In this document: piece by piece, positions 1 through 9,900 of the stretch
How positions within the stretch are numbered: the first letter of the stretch is position 1
Layout: each line of letters begins with the position of its first letter
Source: Parabacteroides sp. ZJ-118
GTDB taxonomy: Bacteria; Bacteroidota; Bacteroidia; Bacteroidales; Tannerellaceae
DNA: 64,000 nt
Reading direction: 5' to 3'
NCBI RefSeq assembly: GCF_011038785.1
Contig: NZ_JAAKDT010000001.1
Location: forward strand, 150,543 to 214,542
The notes under the pieces: generated by a model
Databases searched by the model: none
What the model saw: the letters and a program-made list of their open reading frames with translations, nothing else
Told to the model about the DNA's origin: nothing
Position numbers and translations under genes: made by a program

Positions 1-55
1 TCCATGCCCTTATAATATATTACAATTCGAGTACGAAAGTACTAAATATAATTTA

Positions 56-63
56 TATCTTTG
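56..63 (+). promoter_or_regulatory. Bacteroidales -7 promoter element of the SPOR gene
   Basis: TATCTTTG matches the Bacteroidales -7 consensus TAnnTTTG and lies 28 bases before the ATG at 91. No clear -33 TTTG is visible at the usual 19-22 base distance. A small palindrome (AGTAC-gaaa-GTACT, 30-43) lies just upstream. Confidence 0.55.
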
Positions 64-90
64 CGTTACTAATTATAAGAACTGAACAGT

Positions 91-579
91 ATGAATAAAA
101 TTTGGTTATTTGGAGCCGCTGTATGTATGGTATTAGCACTCGGCTCATGTAAACCTAAACAGAGCGCGTACAAGGCTGCATACGAACAGGCCAAGGAAAA
201 AGAGTCGACAGCTCCTGTTGAGGTTGTAGAACAAGAGGAGGAAGTTGTCGAGGTAGCTCCTGTCTCAAAGCCCAGAACCTCTACGGCTACCACTCGTACG
301 GAAAAGATCAACGCCGCCCAAGGTGAGGACGCCAGCCGTCTGAAACGTTATAGCGTCGTTGTCGGTAGTTTCAAGAACAAGACAAATGCTTACGCGCTGA
401 AGGAACGTATGCAGAATGATGGTTACAACGCGGTGTTGGGCGAGAACGAGCAAGGCATGTTGCGTGTGATCGTCGCCAGCTTCGACAATAAGGCGGACGC
501 CGCCGATAGCCGCGACGCCATCAAGGCGAAATACGCTCCTAATTTCCAAGACGCCTGGTTATTGGAGAGAGCCGACTAA
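91..579 (+). CDS. SPOR-domain lipoprotein
   Basis: A 162-residue protein with a lipoprotein signal peptide ending in the lipobox LGSC (Cys20), an acidic and Thr/Pro-rich linker (about 25-80), and a C-terminal SPOR domain (about 84-160) with the pattern YSVVVGSF...A..L...G..A.....G..RVIV.SF. SPOR domains bind denuded glycan strands of septal peptidoglycan, so a lipid-anchored periplasmic protein acting at the division site or cell wall is expected. A -7 promoter element lies just upstream and it appears monocistronic. The family assignment is firm; the exact role is inferred. Confidence 0.9.
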   Translation: MNKIWLFGAAVCMVLALGSCKPKQSAYKAAYEQAKEKESTAPVEVVEQEEEVVEVAPVSKPRTSTATTRTEKINAAQGEDASRLKRYSVVVGSFKNKTNAYALKERMQNDGYNAVLGENEQGMLRVIVASFDNKADAADSRDAIKAKYAPNFQDAWLLERAD

Positions 580-711
580 TCAAGCTGCCGGAAAAGATAA
601 AAACGGAAGGTCTCGTTAGCCCGCGAGAAGGATCTCGCAGGGCGACGGGGCTGCCTGTCGCTTGGAATGGACACGTTTCACGCATTCGTCCCTAAAAACA
701 AAAAGAGAGCG

Positions 712-1179
712 ATGAAGATCATCAACGAACAATTACTCGACGAGACCCAGGCCAAGGCCTTGCGGTCGCCCCGCCTGCGGATGAACTATAATTTCCATGA
801 GAGATTGGATGATCCGGTCAATCGGTTACTGAATGCCATGGAGCCCGGTACCTATTTGCGTCCGCACCGGCATTTGAATCCGGCGAAAGACGAGATCTTC
901 CTGCTGCTACGCGGGAGGGTCGCGGCATTCTTGTTTGACGGAGAGGGAAATATCACGGAGAAAACGATACTGAATCCAAGGGAAGGCGCTTATGGAGCGG
1001 AGATCAAGGCCGGGACATGGCACGGGCTTCTGGTACTGGAATCCGGATCGGTTATTTATGAGATAAAGCAAGGGCCGTTCGCGCCGTTGGCACCGGAGAA
1101 CCTGGCGCCTTGGAGCCCCGAGGCGGAAGATGAGGCGGGAGTAAGGAGGTATCTGGAATGGCTTGAAAGCCAACTGTGA
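712..1179 (+). CDS. WbuC-family cupin metalloprotein
   Basis: A 155-residue cupin-fold protein starting MKIINEQLLDETQAKAL. The frame is open from 667, but WbuC proteins start at about this methionine and the upstream 15 residues look like leader sequence. The metal-binding cupin histidines are visible in RPHRHLNP, followed by E.F.LL.G, and a second histidine sits in the GTWHGLL motif. WbuC-like cupins are found in O-antigen and sugar biosynthesis loci, but their reaction is not established. No polysaccharide genes lie next to it here. Its stop is 13 bases from the convergent U32 gene. Confidence 0.8.
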   Translation: MKIINEQLLDETQAKALRSPRLRMNYNFHERLDDPVNRLLNAMEPGTYLRPHRHLNPAKDEIFLLLRGRVAAFLFDGEGNITEKTILNPREGAYGAEIKAGTWHGLLVLESGSVIYEIKQGPFAPLAPENLAPWSPEAEDEAGVRRYLEWLESQL

Positions 1180-1192
1180 TCGATCAAGCCGG

Positions 1193-3037
1193 TTATTCCT
1201 CCGCGTAGATCAACATCTGGCAATGCGCGCAGTCGAAGCGCAAACGCAAGAGTGTCTCCTTATAACGCAAGAAGTAGGGCTCCTTGTAGGGAGACCTTTG
1301 TTTCTGATAGGTAGGGCACCACCCCATGCTGTACCGCAGGCAATGCTTCGTGAACATCAAGGGGACATCCCGCCGGGGAGACAGCTCAAAAGCCTCTTCC
1401 ACGGCGACCACGCCATGCGCCTTATAAAAAGCGCGGGCTTTGCTATTGGAGACATTCCCCAGATAGGTCAGGCGTTTCTCGGGAAAGGGGATTCCCGGAG
1501 TCTCGCCTGCACAGGGCTTAAACGGACGAGCCTCTTCCCCGCGGTAACGGATCCGCCGGGTAGCGATCAGCCTCTCCACCCCTTGCCTACGCATCTCGGC
1601 CAATAAAGAAGAGGGGACGAACCAGTTGTCGGACATCGCCACGACGACCTCCGCCGCCTCGAAAGGCGTGTCCCCCAACTTCGAGAGCCGGGTACGGATA
1701 TTCTCCGCCTGCTCCCCCCGGGCCGGTTCTTTCCCGAACGGCCGGGTAAGCATGATACGGGCTCCGGTCTCGTCCGTCATACTTAACGTGAAGCCAAAGG
1801 CGTTATCTTGAAATTCCATCCGGACAGCGATCTTTCGCTCGGCGGATGGCTTGGATAGCAGTTTATCAAACGCTTGATCGAAATTCCGGTACAAAGGTAT
1901 TCCCGGACGGATCGCCGGGCGATCCAGCGTAAAGATCCGGTTCGCCTCCACACGGTTTACCCGAAAGCCCTCCAACTCCCCTTTCTCGTTGAAGAAGGCA
2001 AGCCCGTCGCCATTATTCAATGGTTTCAACCCGGCGATCGTGAAAGAGTTCCCTTTCAGCGCTTTCACCGTACCCACCGGTTCTCCCAAGGACTTGGGCG
2101 TATCGAAGCTGGTGATATCCTTCGTGCGCTCCTTCCACAAGAAAGGCGTGAAACCCCGGTTGAAACTTTTCTCCGCCACAGGCTCGAACGTGTAAGTACT
2201 ATGCCCGGCCGAGGCGCGACGGTACTCCGGCCGACGGGACAAGATAGCGTCTAGTCTCTTCCGGTACCAGGCCGTTACGTTTTTCACGTAAGATACATCC
2301 TTCAAACGACCCTCGATCTTCAAGGAAGAGACACCGGCATCCAACAGCTCCTCCAAGTATTCCCCCCGGTTCATGTCCTTCAAGGATAAGAGATGCTTAC
2401 CCGATACGATCTCCTTCCCATCCGCGTCGATCAAGCGATAAGGCAGGCGGCAATACTGGGCGCATTCCCCCCGGTTGGCGCTTCGCCCACTCAAGGCGGC
2501 GCTCAGGTAACACTGGCCGCTATAGCTTACGCATAGCGCCCCGTGCACGAAGACCTCCAGAGGCACGGTCGTCCGCTCGGCGATCTCCCGTATCTGGTTT
2601 AGCGACAGCTCCCTCGCCAATACGACTTGCGTGAAACCGACCTCTTGCAGGAATCTCACCTTCTCCGGCGTACGGTTGTCCGTTTGCGTACTGGCGTGCA
2701 AGGGGATGGGCGGAAGGTTCAACTGGGTGATACCCATGTCTTGAACGATCAAGGCATCCGCCCCGGCCTCGTAAAGCTGCCAGATCATTCGCTCGGCCTC
2801 GGCCAGCTCCTCTTCTTTCAAGAGGGTATTCAAGGCCACGTAAACACGAGCCGAATAGAGATGGGCGTAATCGCAAAGCTGCCGTATATCGCCCGGCGTA
2901 TTACCGGCGGCGGCGCGGGCCCCGAACTTCGGGGCGCCGATATAGACGGCATCGGCGCCATGGTTAATCGCCTCCCTGCCGCAAATCAGATCCTTGGCGG
3001 GAGATAGCAGTTCTATCGAACGGGGCTCTTTTCTCAT
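1193..3037 (-). CDS. Peptidase U32 family protein (RlhA/YdcP-like)
   Basis: A 614-residue protein with the U32 signature EVFVHGALCVSYSGQCYLS near residue 165 and cysteines CAQYCRLPY shortly after, characteristic of the Fe-S-dependent hydroxylation group (RlhA, TrhP). Family members hydroxylate 23S rRNA C2501 or tRNA U34 rather than cleave proteins. The C-terminal extension ends in two paired cysteines (CAHCQMLI). The size matches the long U32 form of Bacteroidetes. The ATG directly follows the metA stop (metA ends at 3038), so the two are translationally coupled. Whether this copy acts on rRNA or tRNA cannot be told from sequence alone. Confidence 0.85.
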   Translation of the reverse strand: MRKEPRSIELLSPAKDLICGREAINHGADAVYIGAPKFGARAAAGNTPGDIRQLCDYAHLYSARVYVALNTLLKEEELAEAERMIWQLYEAGADALIVQDMGITQLNLPPIPLHASTQTDNRTPEKVRFLQEVGFTQVVLARELSLNQIREIAERTTVPLEVFVHGALCVSYSGQCYLSAALSGRSANRGECAQYCRLPYRLIDADGKEIVSGKHLLSLKDMNRGEYLEELLDAGVSSLKIEGRLKDVSYVKNVTAWYRKRLDAILSRRPEYRRASAGHSTYTFEPVAEKSFNRGFTPFLWKERTKDITSFDTPKSLGEPVGTVKALKGNSFTIAGLKPLNNGDGLAFFNEKGELEGFRVNRVEANRIFTLDRPAIRPGIPLYRNFDQAFDKLLSKPSAERKIAVRMEFQDNAFGFTLSMTDETGARIMLTRPFGKEPARGEQAENIRTRLSKLGDTPFEAAEVVVAMSDNWFVPSSLLAEMRRQGVERLIATRRIRYRGEEARPFKPCAGETPGIPFPEKRLTYLGNVSNSKARAFYKAHGVVAVEEAFELSPRRDVPLMFTKHCLRYSMGWCPTYQKQRSPYKEPYFLRYKETLLRLRFDCAHCQMLIYAEE

Positions 3038-3970
3038 TTACAGGCTTCCTAGTTTTTTAATATCTTCCCGGCGGAACGGGGTCTCCTGGTATACGTAATA
3101 GTTCAGCCAATTGGTGAACAGCAGGTTCGCGTGCCCCCGCCAACGCACCACCGGGCCTTGCGCCGGATCGTTATTCCGGTAATAATTACGAGGCTTGTTG
3201 ATGGGCAACCCCTTCCCCAAATCGCGCATGTACTCATCATTCAGCGTATAGGGCGAATACTCGGAATGGCCGGTGATGAAGAATTCCCGTCCGCCGCGGG
3301 CCATCGCCATATAGACGCCGGATTCCTCGCTCTCGGACAACAGGGTGAGCTCGGGTACCTTCAGGATATCCTCCCGGCGAATCTCGGTATGACGGCTGTG
3401 AGGCACGAGGAACTCGTCATCGAATCCCCGGAAGATCGGGACAAACGGTTCCCGGAGCGAATGACGGAAGACACCGAACATCTTGGCCGGCAAATCATAT
3501 TTAGGCACCCCATAGAAATGGTATAGCCCCGCTTGCGCCGCCCAGCAGATATACAGCGTGGAGGTAACGTGCGTACGGGCCCAATCGAATATCCGCACGA
3601 TCTCCTCCCAGTAACTGACCTCCTCGAAAGGCATCCGCTCCACGGGAGCGCCCGTCACGATCATCCCGTCGTAGAAGTCATCCGCCATCTCATCGAAATC
3701 CTTATAAAATTCCCGCATGTGCTCGATGGGCGTATTCTTCGGCGTATGTCCCTTGATCTTCATAAAATCAAGCTCCACCTGCAGGGGTGTATTACTGAGG
3801 AGGCGAACCAGGTCCGTCTCGGTCGTTATCTTAAGAGGCATCAAATTCAATACGACCACCCGGAGGGGGCGGATATCCTGCTCCGACGCGCGCAAGGAAT
3901 CCATCACGAAGATCTGTTCCTTCTTCAGCAGCTCGATAGCCGGTAAGTTCTTCTGTAAATTTAATGGCAT
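3038..3970 (-). CDS. metA: MetA-type homoserine O-acyltransferase, probably acetyl-CoA-specific
   Basis: A 310-residue MetA family enzyme that activates homoserine for methionine synthesis. The catalytic residues are in place: Cys142 (ICWAAQAGL), His235 and Glu237 (FITGHSEY). Position 111 is Glu in VTGAPVERM. Published work on this family showed that Glu111 gives acetyl-CoA use and Gly111 (E. coli) gives succinyl-CoA use. The likely reaction is therefore O-acetylation despite the usual succinyltransferase label. It is first in a two-gene unit with the U32 gene. A 24-bp palindrome overlaps the putative promoter. Confidence 0.93.
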   Translation of the reverse strand: MPLNLQKNLPAIELLKKEQIFVMDSLRASEQDIRPLRVVVLNLMPLKITTETDLVRLLSNTPLQVELDFMKIKGHTPKNTPIEHMREFYKDFDEMADDFYDGMIVTGAPVERMPFEEVSYWEEIVRIFDWARTHVTSTLYICWAAQAGLYHFYGVPKYDLPAKMFGVFRHSLREPFVPIFRGFDDEFLVPHSRHTEIRREDILKVPELTLLSESEESGVYMAMARGGREFFITGHSEYSPYTLNDEYMRDLGKGLPINKPRNYYRNNDPAQGPVVRWRGHANLLFTNWLNYYVYQETPFRREDIKKLGSL

Positions 3971-3999
3971 TTTCTATCTCTGATTGTTTCTACGGGCGC

Positions 4000-4026
4000 G
4001 AAGATAATGAGAAAATTCTCATTATC
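4000..4026 (-). promoter_or_regulatory. metA promoter with overlapping palindromic operator
   Basis: Arms GATAATGAGAA and TTCTCATTATC (4003-4013 and 4016-4026) form an 11-bp perfect dyad around a 2-base centre. On the minus strand the proximal end runs into TATCTTCG (4007-4000), a near match to TAnnTTTG, about 30 bases before the metA ATG. A dyad over a -7 element is the expected layout for a repressor operator. No regulator gene is adjacent and the binding protein is unknown. Confidence 0.5.
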
Positions 4027-4097
4027 GCTTCTTCACCATCCGGATCACCGGGTTTTCACGGCTTCCATTCACACGTATAGCTGCGTCGGGCCGTATA

Positions 4098-4135
4098 AAC
4101 CGCCATGAATAGGGTTGTCAACCGCCATGAATAGG
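4098..4135. repeat. Two direct copies of a 16-base repeat between metA and the SGNH gene
   Basis: AACCGCCATGAATAGG occurs at 4098-4113 and again at 4120-4135, a period of 22 bases (about two helical turns). It lies in the gene-free 240-base gap upstream of metA and downstream of the SGNH gene. It could be a binding site or a chance duplication; no function can be assigned. Confidence 0.6.
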
Positions 4136-4212
4136 CATCGTAAACCCGTCAGAACCCATTCGTAATCCAATGGAATCGTTCAAAGGAATCAATGGATATG
4201 CATCCGGATGAA

Positions 4213-5160
4213 TTATTCTCGCCGGAACGAAAGGGCTTTTTTTCGGGAAAGCGAAGGCATTTCGAATGAAAGAAGCAAGTCGTGAGCGAAGATAGCGGAG
4301 TAAGCTCTCGCCCCTTTGTCCCAAAGATGTGCCACATCCTTGAAATACTCGGGGTGATTGAGAAAAAGACCTCTGGTGTGATAATCAAAGAAAGGGATGC
4401 CATGCTCGGCCGCCACGGCTTTCAGCACATCGTATTTATCCATACCAACTTGACTATAACGGGGAGATACCATAAATACCAATCTTATCGCCCGGTCCTC
4501 GCAGAGTGAGATGAACTTGCGCAAATAAACCAGTTTCAAACTATCCGCATCTGTACGGGTCTCGTCATACTCCAGCTCATCGGGGAAACGGACGGGTTCA
4601 GGCCCGGGCAAGTAACCGTGGTCCTCATTAGCCTGTCGGTTTACGAGCAAGCCGGCCAAATTGGATACCGCCTTCGCGTTGTAGCGATAAAGATGGGATA
4701 CCTCGTACGCCCAATGTGTGCCGGCCAAGCGGAAAACGGAATCTGCACGCTCGTCATACCCGTAATAGGGAGCGAAGAAACTGATCGTATTAAACGGGTT
4801 CGATTGGATCTTATAATCATTGTCCATCAACTCCAAGCATACCATCTTGGGCGTATGGTGAGAGAGAACTTGACTCAGTACCCAGTAGTGGGCGAATATA
4901 TTGTCGGAAGCATCTATACCGCCATTATACACGCTCATACCCAATGAGTCGCTGATGATAGAAGGCACGTAATGGAAATTGCAACGGGAAGTCCCCATCA
5001 AAACGACGTCCTCATCCACATCATTCACCAAATACCTGATCTTAGGAGCGGTTATATCGGAGGTATGTTGATTTACCCAACCCATACAGAGGCCTCCCAC
5101 GCGATCTACGACAAACACACCAGTCAATACTACGATAAAACTAACTATCAATTGTCTCAT
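4213..5160 (-). CDS. SGNH/GDSL-like hydrolase partner of an MBOAT acyltransferase
   Basis: A 315-residue protein with one N-terminal membrane anchor (about 1-22) and a DltD/AlgX-like SGNH fold outside the membrane. Block I reads VLMGTSRCNFHYVP with a GTSR nucleophile motif instead of GDS, block II the NGG of VYNGGID, and the late D..H pair is in DVAHLWDKGA near residue 280. It follows the MBOAT gene by 27 bases on the same strand. In alginate and teichoic acid systems such pairs move acyl groups from cytoplasmic acyl-CoA to an extracytoplasmic glycan. The substrate here is unknown. Confidence 0.75.
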   Translation of the reverse strand: MRQLIVSFIVVLTGVFVVDRVGGLCMGWVNQHTSDITAPKIRYLVNDVDEDVVLMGTSRCNFHYVPSIISDSLGMSVYNGGIDASDNIFAHYWVLSQVLSHHTPKMVCLELMDNDYKIQSNPFNTISFFAPYYGYDERADSVFRLAGTHWAYEVSHLYRYNAKAVSNLAGLLVNRQANEDHGYLPGPEPVRFPDELEYDETRTDADSLKLVYLRKFISLCEDRAIRLVFMVSPRYSQVGMDKYDVLKAVAAEHGIPFFDYHTRGLFLNHPEYFKDVAHLWDKGARAYSAIFAHDLLLSFEMPSLSRKKALSFRRE

Positions 5161-5187
5161 TTTCCCTATACATTTACGTTAATGACC

Positions 5188-6591
5188 TCAAAACTGAAAG
5201 TAGATAAACTGATCGCCATTCAACACCCCAAACAGAAGGATATAAGCGATCATCGCCACCATATACAGATGGCGTACCGACCATACGGGAGACTCGGATA
5301 TACGTACCTGCCACCCAAACTCATCAATACCCTCCTTCGCGAACAACACGGACAAAGCGATAGCGATCGCCATAAAGTCAGCAAGCCTCAGATAAGGCAT
5401 CGCCATATTGGTAAAGATCTCGCCAAGGATCGTCAACGCGTCCGAAAGGCTGTTCGCACGGAAAAACACCCATGCCAAGCTCACCACACAAAACGTGACA
5501 AACACATGCAGGAAACGAGCGAAACCACTCCATCTTGCCCGATGGAACCCAAACATACGTTCCACGCATTGCAACGCGCCATGAAGCGTTCCCCAAACAA
5601 GAAAAGTCCAATTCGCGCCATGCCATAAGCCGCTGATCACGAAAGTAACCAACACATTGAAGTAACAGCGAAGGTTCCCCACCCTGTTCCCTCCCAACGG
5701 AATATAGATATAATCCTTGAACCACGTGGAAAGCGAGATATGCCAACGCCTCCAGAACTCGGTCACGCTGGCGGCGAAATAAGGCCGACGGAAGTTCTCC
5801 ATCAACCGGAACCCCATCACACGAGCCACACCGATAGCTACCAAGGAATAACCAGCGAAGTCGCCATAGATCTGAAACGGAAAGAAAAGGGAGGCCAGCA
5901 AGAAAGACCCTCCATCGTGATGCGCCACGTTATTAAATACCGCATCCACATACAACCCGCAACGATCCGCCAGTACCAACTTCAAGAAGAACCCCCAAAG
6001 CATGAACCGAAAACCAGCCATGGCATCCTCATAACAAAAGGCATGTTTCTCCTTGAACTGGGGTAATAGGTTCGTGGAGCGTTCGATCGGTCCTGCCACC
6101 AGCTGAGGAAAGAAAGAGACAAACAAGGCGTAGGTAAAAAAATTCCTCTCCACCGGTGTCACCTTCCGGTACACATCAATCGAATAGCCCAACGCTTGAA
6201 AGGTATAGAAGGAAATCCCGACCGGCAACAACATATCGAATCTCGGGAAATCTACCGCCCAGCCAAACGCTTCCAGAAAGACGGAAAGATTCATGGCCGC
6301 GAAATTATAGTACTTGAAGAAGAAGAGGATCGAGAGATTAAGCACCAAGCTGGCAACCAAACACAGACGCTTCTTTGCCCGCTCCTCGAAATATCCGATA
6401 CCAAGGGCCGCCAAATAAGTGATCACCGTACTGGTCAACAATAGCAAGGCATAGACCGGTTGCCAGTTCATATAGAAATAGTAACTAGCGGCAAGCAGGA
6501 ACAAATTACGGATCCTCAACGACGGTAAAGCAAAATAAACCGCACATACCAACGGGAAGAACAACAGGAAAGCGATCGAGTTGAACAGCAT
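5188..6591 (-). CDS. MBOAT family membrane-bound O-acyltransferase
   Basis: A 467-residue polytopic membrane protein with the MBOAT signature including the essential histidine in SGLWHGANWTFLVWGTLHG and the conserved block FPQLVAGPIERSTNLLPQF. The start chosen is MLFNSIAFLLFFP; the frame is open upstream to 6657 but that part crosses a hairpin with a T-tract and is unlikely to be translated. These proteins (AlgI, DltB, PatA type) pass acetyl or other acyl groups across the inner membrane. The adjacent SGNH protein is the probable transferase partner. A surface polysaccharide or peptidoglycan target is inference. Confidence 0.9.
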   Translation of the reverse strand: MLFNSIAFLLFFPLVCAVYFALPSLRIRNLFLLAASYYFYMNWQPVYALLLLTSTVITYLAALGIGYFEERAKKRLCLVASLVLNLSILFFFKYYNFAAMNLSVFLEAFGWAVDFPRFDMLLPVGISFYTFQALGYSIDVYRKVTPVERNFFTYALFVSFFPQLVAGPIERSTNLLPQFKEKHAFCYEDAMAGFRFMLWGFFLKLVLADRCGLYVDAVFNNVAHHDGGSFLLASLFFPFQIYGDFAGYSLVAIGVARVMGFRLMENFRRPYFAASVTEFWRRWHISLSTWFKDYIYIPLGGNRVGNLRCYFNVLVTFVISGLWHGANWTFLVWGTLHGALQCVERMFGFHRARWSGFARFLHVFVTFCVVSLAWVFFRANSLSDALTILGEIFTNMAMPYLRLADFMAIAIALSVLFAKEGIDEFGWQVRISESPVWSVRHLYMVAMIAYILLFGVLNGDQFIYFQF

Positions 6592-6637
6592 AATATCCAC
6601 TACCTCCCTGTCCCCTCCGGTAGGTCTTTTAATAAAT

Positions 6638-6721
6638 AAAAAAAGCGTGGGAACCATCGTCTATCACTGTTCTGAGGCTCTGGACTGCCCGCTAACCAAT
6701 AATAGAACAATAGTCCCACGC
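6638..6721 (-). terminator. Structured leader or small RNA with intrinsic-terminator form upstream of the MBOAT gene
   Basis: Arms GCGTGGGA (6645-6652) and TCCCACGC (6714-6721) pair perfectly; inside them CTAT/ATAG and GTTCT/AGAAC extend the stem with bulges. On the minus strand the hairpin is followed by seven T (6644-6638), 47 bases before the MBOAT ATG. A TAnnTTTG element (TATGTTTG) lies upstream at 6774-6767. It could be an attenuator in the MBOAT leader or a free small RNA of about 120 nt. I do not recognise a known riboswitch class. Confidence 0.55.
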
Positions 6722-6793
6722 CTTATGCAAGTATACAATCCACCCATCACGGGCAGGCATATATAACAAACATAAGCGCAGGAACCATTTGCC

Positions 6794-6841
6794 TATTATC
6801 CTGGTTAGCCGAAATTGTCCAGATTCCAGAACAGGATAATA
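6794..6841. repeat. Second hairpin related to the 6645-6721 element, inverted orientation
   Basis: Arms TATTATCCTG (6794-6803) and CAGGATAATA (6832-6841) are a perfect 10-bp inverted repeat. Its plus strand shares the ordered blocks CTATTAT, GGTTAGC, GTCCAGA, CAGAACAG and GATA with the minus strand of the neighbouring hairpin. The rest of 6842-6943 holds no recognisable gene. Confidence 0.6.
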
Positions 6842-6943
6842 TCGAAACGCTTCTACGTCATATCACTAAAACGTCACAAAGATAAGGCTTCCTCGATAAA
6901 CACGCAAGAAACAAACAAGGGGAAAAGTTGGATACAAATCGCG

Positions 6944-9900
6944 CTATCGGAACCCTCCCCCTAAAGCCTTATACAGATATACCACCGACAGCAACTCATC
7001 CAACACGGCATTGTTCAAGCCGATCTGGGCGTCCAGCAAGCCGCGCTGGGCGTCCAACACGTCCATGTAGCTGATGACACCGTTGATGTATTGCAATTGG
7101 GCGAGTTCCAGGTATTTGCTGGCGGATGCTTCCAGATTCACGCGGGAGGCACGGATCTCCTTCACCTTGCGAACGGTCACGATAGCGTTGTTCACCTCCT
7201 TGAAGGCGCCTAATACGCTCTTCTCGTAACGATAGACCTCTTGCTCGTAACGAGCCCTCTCCGCTCTCACTCTCGCCTTGTTCTTCCCCATGGCGAAGAT
7301 CGGCTGCAACAGGCTTCCGGCGATGAAACCTGCCGGACTCTTCAAGATACCGCTTAACTCATCGCTCTCGAAACCGTAATTGCTTGTCAAACGGATCTTC
7401 GGGAATAAGTCCGTTTGCGCCACACCCACTTGAGCGTTCGCCGCCCGAAGCTTAAACTCCGCTTGGCGCATATCCGGCCGCCGCTCCAGCAAAGAAGACG
7501 GTAAGCCGATCGGTAAGGCATCCGGCAAGTGCTGGTCGCTCAACGAGAGGCCACGGGGAATATCATCCGTATACTCGCCCAGCAGCATGCTGAGGTCGCT
7601 TTCCTTGATCTTGATCTGGCGCTCCAGCGAGGGGATCAAGGTCTCGGTACGGGCCAACTCCACTTGGGCTTGGTTGTAAGCCGTCTCGGAGGTAAGCCCG
7701 CCCTCATACCGGAGCTTCGCCAAGCGGACACCCTCACGACGTGCGTCCAAGGTTTGTTGCACGATCGACAACTCTTGGTCCAAGGCGCAAAGTTGATAAT
7801 AATTGGCGGCTACCTCGGCGATGATGGTCAATCGCAAGGCACGCCGGCCCTCCACGGTCTGCATATAGGAAGCGATGGCCGCCTCGTTCGCCCAGCGGAG
7901 GTTGCCCCATAAATCCAATTCCCAAGACAAAGCCAGTTTCGCCCCGAACTCCGGATCGGGCTTCGGATCATCCCCTCCATAGTTCAAGCGTTCCTTTTGC
8001 GCGTAGATATTCGCTCCCACCTCCGGCAGCCTATTCGCGAAAGAGATCCGCCGGGCGGCGATCATCTCCCTCACCTTAGCGGCGGCTATCTTCAGATCCT
8101 TGTTCGTCTCCAGCGCCTTCCGGATCAGATCCCTCAAGGTCTCATCGGCATAAAGGCTCTCCCAAGGGATATTCTCCACGGATGTCGTATCGGCCGTATC
8201 CGTATAAGCCTCGATCCGGTCCGGCAGGTTCAACTCCGGACGCGCGTACCGCTTTCCGATCTTGCAGGAAGGGAGCGCCAGCATAGAGACGACACACACC
8301 ACGGTTACCACTGTTTTCTTTTGAGCGATACGTCCCATCCGTATCCTCCCCTTTATCTTATAGATCCAGACGAAGAAGAAGGGGACCAACACGATACCTA
8401 CCGTAATCGCCACCAGCATACCGAAGAATACGCCCGTACCGATACTATGGCGGGAAGCCGAGCCCGGCCCGCTGGCCAACACCATCGGAAGCATACCCAA
8501 CACGAAAGCCAACGAGGTCATCAAGATCGGGCGGAAACGCATCTGGGCGGCATGGATAGCGGCTTTCACCACATCCACCCCGTTATCCACCTGCACCTTG
8601 GCGAACTCGACGATCAAGATGGCGTTCTTCGCCGCCAACCCGATCAAGGTTACCAGACCGATCTGGAAATAGATATCGTTCTCCAGCCCCGTCACCCAGA
8701 TCCCTAAGCAGGCACCCAACGTGGCGACCGGCAAGGAAAGCAATACGGCGATCGGCACGATCCAGCTCTCATACTGAGCCGCCAAGAACAAGAAGACAAA
8801 CAAAAACACCAACGCCAAGACAAAAACGGTCTGCCCATCGGCCTGTTTCTCCTGATAGGAAAGGCCGCTCCACTCCAGACCGATATTCTCGGGCAGATGC
8901 TCCCTGGCGATCCGTTCCATCGCCGCCATCGCCTCCCCCGTACTGTATCCTGGGGCGGCTACAGCATGGATCGAGGCCGTGGTGAACATATTGAAACGTT
9001 TGATCGTTCCCGGGCCGGTCGTATATTGAGTCGTACCCAAGGCGGTCAATGGAACCATCGCCCCATCCTTGCCGCGCACGAAGAACAAATCCAGATTATC
9101 CCGGGTAGCCCGATAAGGCGCCTCCGCTTGGATATATACACGGTAAATACGGTTGAACATATTGAAGTCGTTCACGTATACGGAGCCCAGATAAGCCTTC
9201 ATGGTCGAGAAAATATCGGACAGGGGAATGCCGAGGAACTTCGCCCGGTCGCGATCCACGTCGAAATACAACTGCGGGATCTCGCTCTGCATGGCGGAAG
9301 AGACGCCCTGAAGCTCCGGCGCTCGCGAGGCGTAATACAGGAAGGTATCCGTGGCGCTTACCAGATGATCCCAGCCAGCGTCTCCCCTCGCCTCCAACTG
9401 CATCTCCAAGCCACCGCTCTCGCCCAAGCCCGGGATTACCGGCGGACGGTTCACGTACGACTTAGCCTCGGGGTAATAATAAAATTCCCGGCGGGCATCG
9501 GCCATCACGTCCTCCACCTGCATACCGGAGGATTTACGCGCTTCCCACGGTTTCAAGATCACCGTTAGCGTCGCACGCCCTTGATTCGTACCGACACGGG
9601 GACTGCTACCCGTCACGTTCTGTACGTAGGCCACGGCCGGATGATGGTCGAGGAACTCGATCGCACGGTCTGTCACGGCACGTGTACGCTCCAAGGTAGT
9701 ACCCTCGGGCATCTCTAGCTCTACGGTGAAGAATCCTTGATCCTCCTCCGGGATAAAGCTGGTAGGCAACACCCGGTTCAAGACGAAGATAGCCACCAGC
9801 ACCATCCCGAACCCGACCCAGATACGGCGGGGATTCGCGATGGAGATACGCAACAACTTCGTATATCTCTTATTTCCTTTCGCCAACCACAGATTGATCT

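Noticed and set aside
6592..6657. 22-codon N-terminal extension of the MBOAT protein
   Set aside because: It covers the T-tract and hairpin; MLFNSIAFLLF is the usual MBOAT start.
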